From positions 139,501 to 203,500 of the forward strand of contig NZ_CP118166.1 in the NCBI RefSeq assembly GCF_028748065.1: a stretch of DNA of 64,000 bases. The letters are read 5' to 3'. Below, in pieces: positions 63,797 to 64,000 of the stretch (positions are counted from its first letter, which is position 1; each line of letters begins with the position of its first letter). The position numbers were made by a program, and so were the translations under genes. The notes beneath the pieces are model-generated. The model had not been told where the DNA came from. It did no database searches and was given only the letters and a program-made list of their open reading frames with translations. The DNA comes from Hyphococcus flavus (lineage in GTDB: Bacteria; Pseudomonadota; Alphaproteobacteria; Caulobacterales; Parvularculaceae).

Positions 63797-64000
63797 CCCT
63801 CCCCCAGACGTCGCAACAAAAAATCCCTCGCCTCGTTTATTTTTGAGGCGAGGTAATCAGTCCCGCCCCGGTCGGGATGAAGCTGGGAAATCAGTTTCCG
63901 ATGCGCGGCTCGAACAGCACCAGCGTCCGCATCTTTTTCAAGGCCAAGTACTGAGAGCGCTTCATCTTCGCTCATTTTCCTGTCGTTGCGAGACGGTGCT
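63793..64000 (-). CDS. DnaJ-like J-domain protein (partial, 5' end outside window)
   Basis: A C-terminal J domain with HPD in ISQLHPDRGGTDYLASKINEARDFLLRRL. The frame is open to the right edge of the window (no stop before 64000), and an ATG at 63975 with AGGAAA is present. The sequence (MSEDEALSVLGLEKDADAGAVRAAH) is the J domain found at the C-terminus of a longer alphaproteobacterial membrane protein resembling TIM14/DjlA, so I treat the gene as cut rather than as a 60-residue protein. Convergent with the GGDEF gene, the stops overlapping as CTAA (63793-63796). Confidence 0.7.
   Translation of the reverse strand, partial: APSRNDRKMSEDEALSVLGLEKDADAGAVRAAHRKLISQLHPDRGGTDYLASKINEARDFLLRRLGEG

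Overview
The window looks like an ordinary chromosomal segment of a free-living alphaproteobacterium, probably near Caulobacterales/Parvularculales. The evidence is a ChpT-type phosphotransferase, DUF1150, TIGR02301, an IscR-led suf operon, the lptC-lptA-lptB-rpoN-hpf-ptsN cluster, and moderate G+C with dense, often overlapping genes. The placement is inferred from gene content; no rRNA is present. I see no insertion sequence, prophage, integrase hotspot or CRISPR array. Two tRNA genes (Val-UAC, Leu-UAG) are present.

Region by region. 1-5.3 kb (minus): a suf operon starting at an IscR-box promoter: iscR, cysteine desulfurase, a small membrane protein, sufB, then three genes for exported proteins (cupin, RidA-like, NTF2-like lipoprotein), then sufC running off the left edge. 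5.4-16.6 kb: alpha/beta hydrolase, an unknown two-gene pair, accA, xerD, an unknown exported helical protein with a 41-codon partner, aroK-aroB, a CorC/HlyC-like protein, an MFS transporter, a K+-channel-like protein and infC (apparent ATA start). 16.6-26.6 kb: two glycosyltransferases, a nucleotide-sugar epimerase, an FAD oxidoreductase, malate synthase G, modABC and tRNA-Val. 26.7-33.9 kb: HU, lon, clpX, clpP, tig, tRNA-Leu, a protein-quality-control block. 34-45.6 kb: GNAT, nnr, glnB coupled to a 2-oxoglutarate oxygenase, SRAP, Nudix, TIGR02301, an M49-like peptidase, pyrC/ygfZ, MAPEG, tag, a FabH-like synthase and a short RNase D. 45.7-50.6 kb: LPS transport, sigma-54, hibernation factor and EIIA-Ntr. 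50.6-64 kb: DUF1150, threonine-dehydratase-like enzyme, uppP, response regulator and chpT, the ydbH-ynbE-ydbL envelope lipid-transport set, an M23 peptidase, a lipoprotein plus a six-repeat SFPD protein (probable 7(1) septoil-knot family), a RhlE-like helicase, a diguanylate cyclase and a J-domain protein cut by the right edge.

How genes work together: Fe-S cluster assembly (IscR/Suf at the left end, YgfZ at 42 kb), envelope biogenesis (Lpt, UppP, YdbH set, M23 peptidase, glycosyltransferases), nitrogen/2-oxoglutarate signalling (PII, sigma-54, EIIA-Ntr) and proteolysis (Lon/ClpXP/Tig) dominate. The points most worth a second look are the exported cupin-RidA-NTF2 module inside the suf operon, the SFPD-repeat (knot) protein with its lipoprotein partner, the translationally coupled PII/2OG-oxygenase pair, the nested inverted repeat that contains the pyrC start codon, and the ATA-started infC with an overlapping five-codon minigene.
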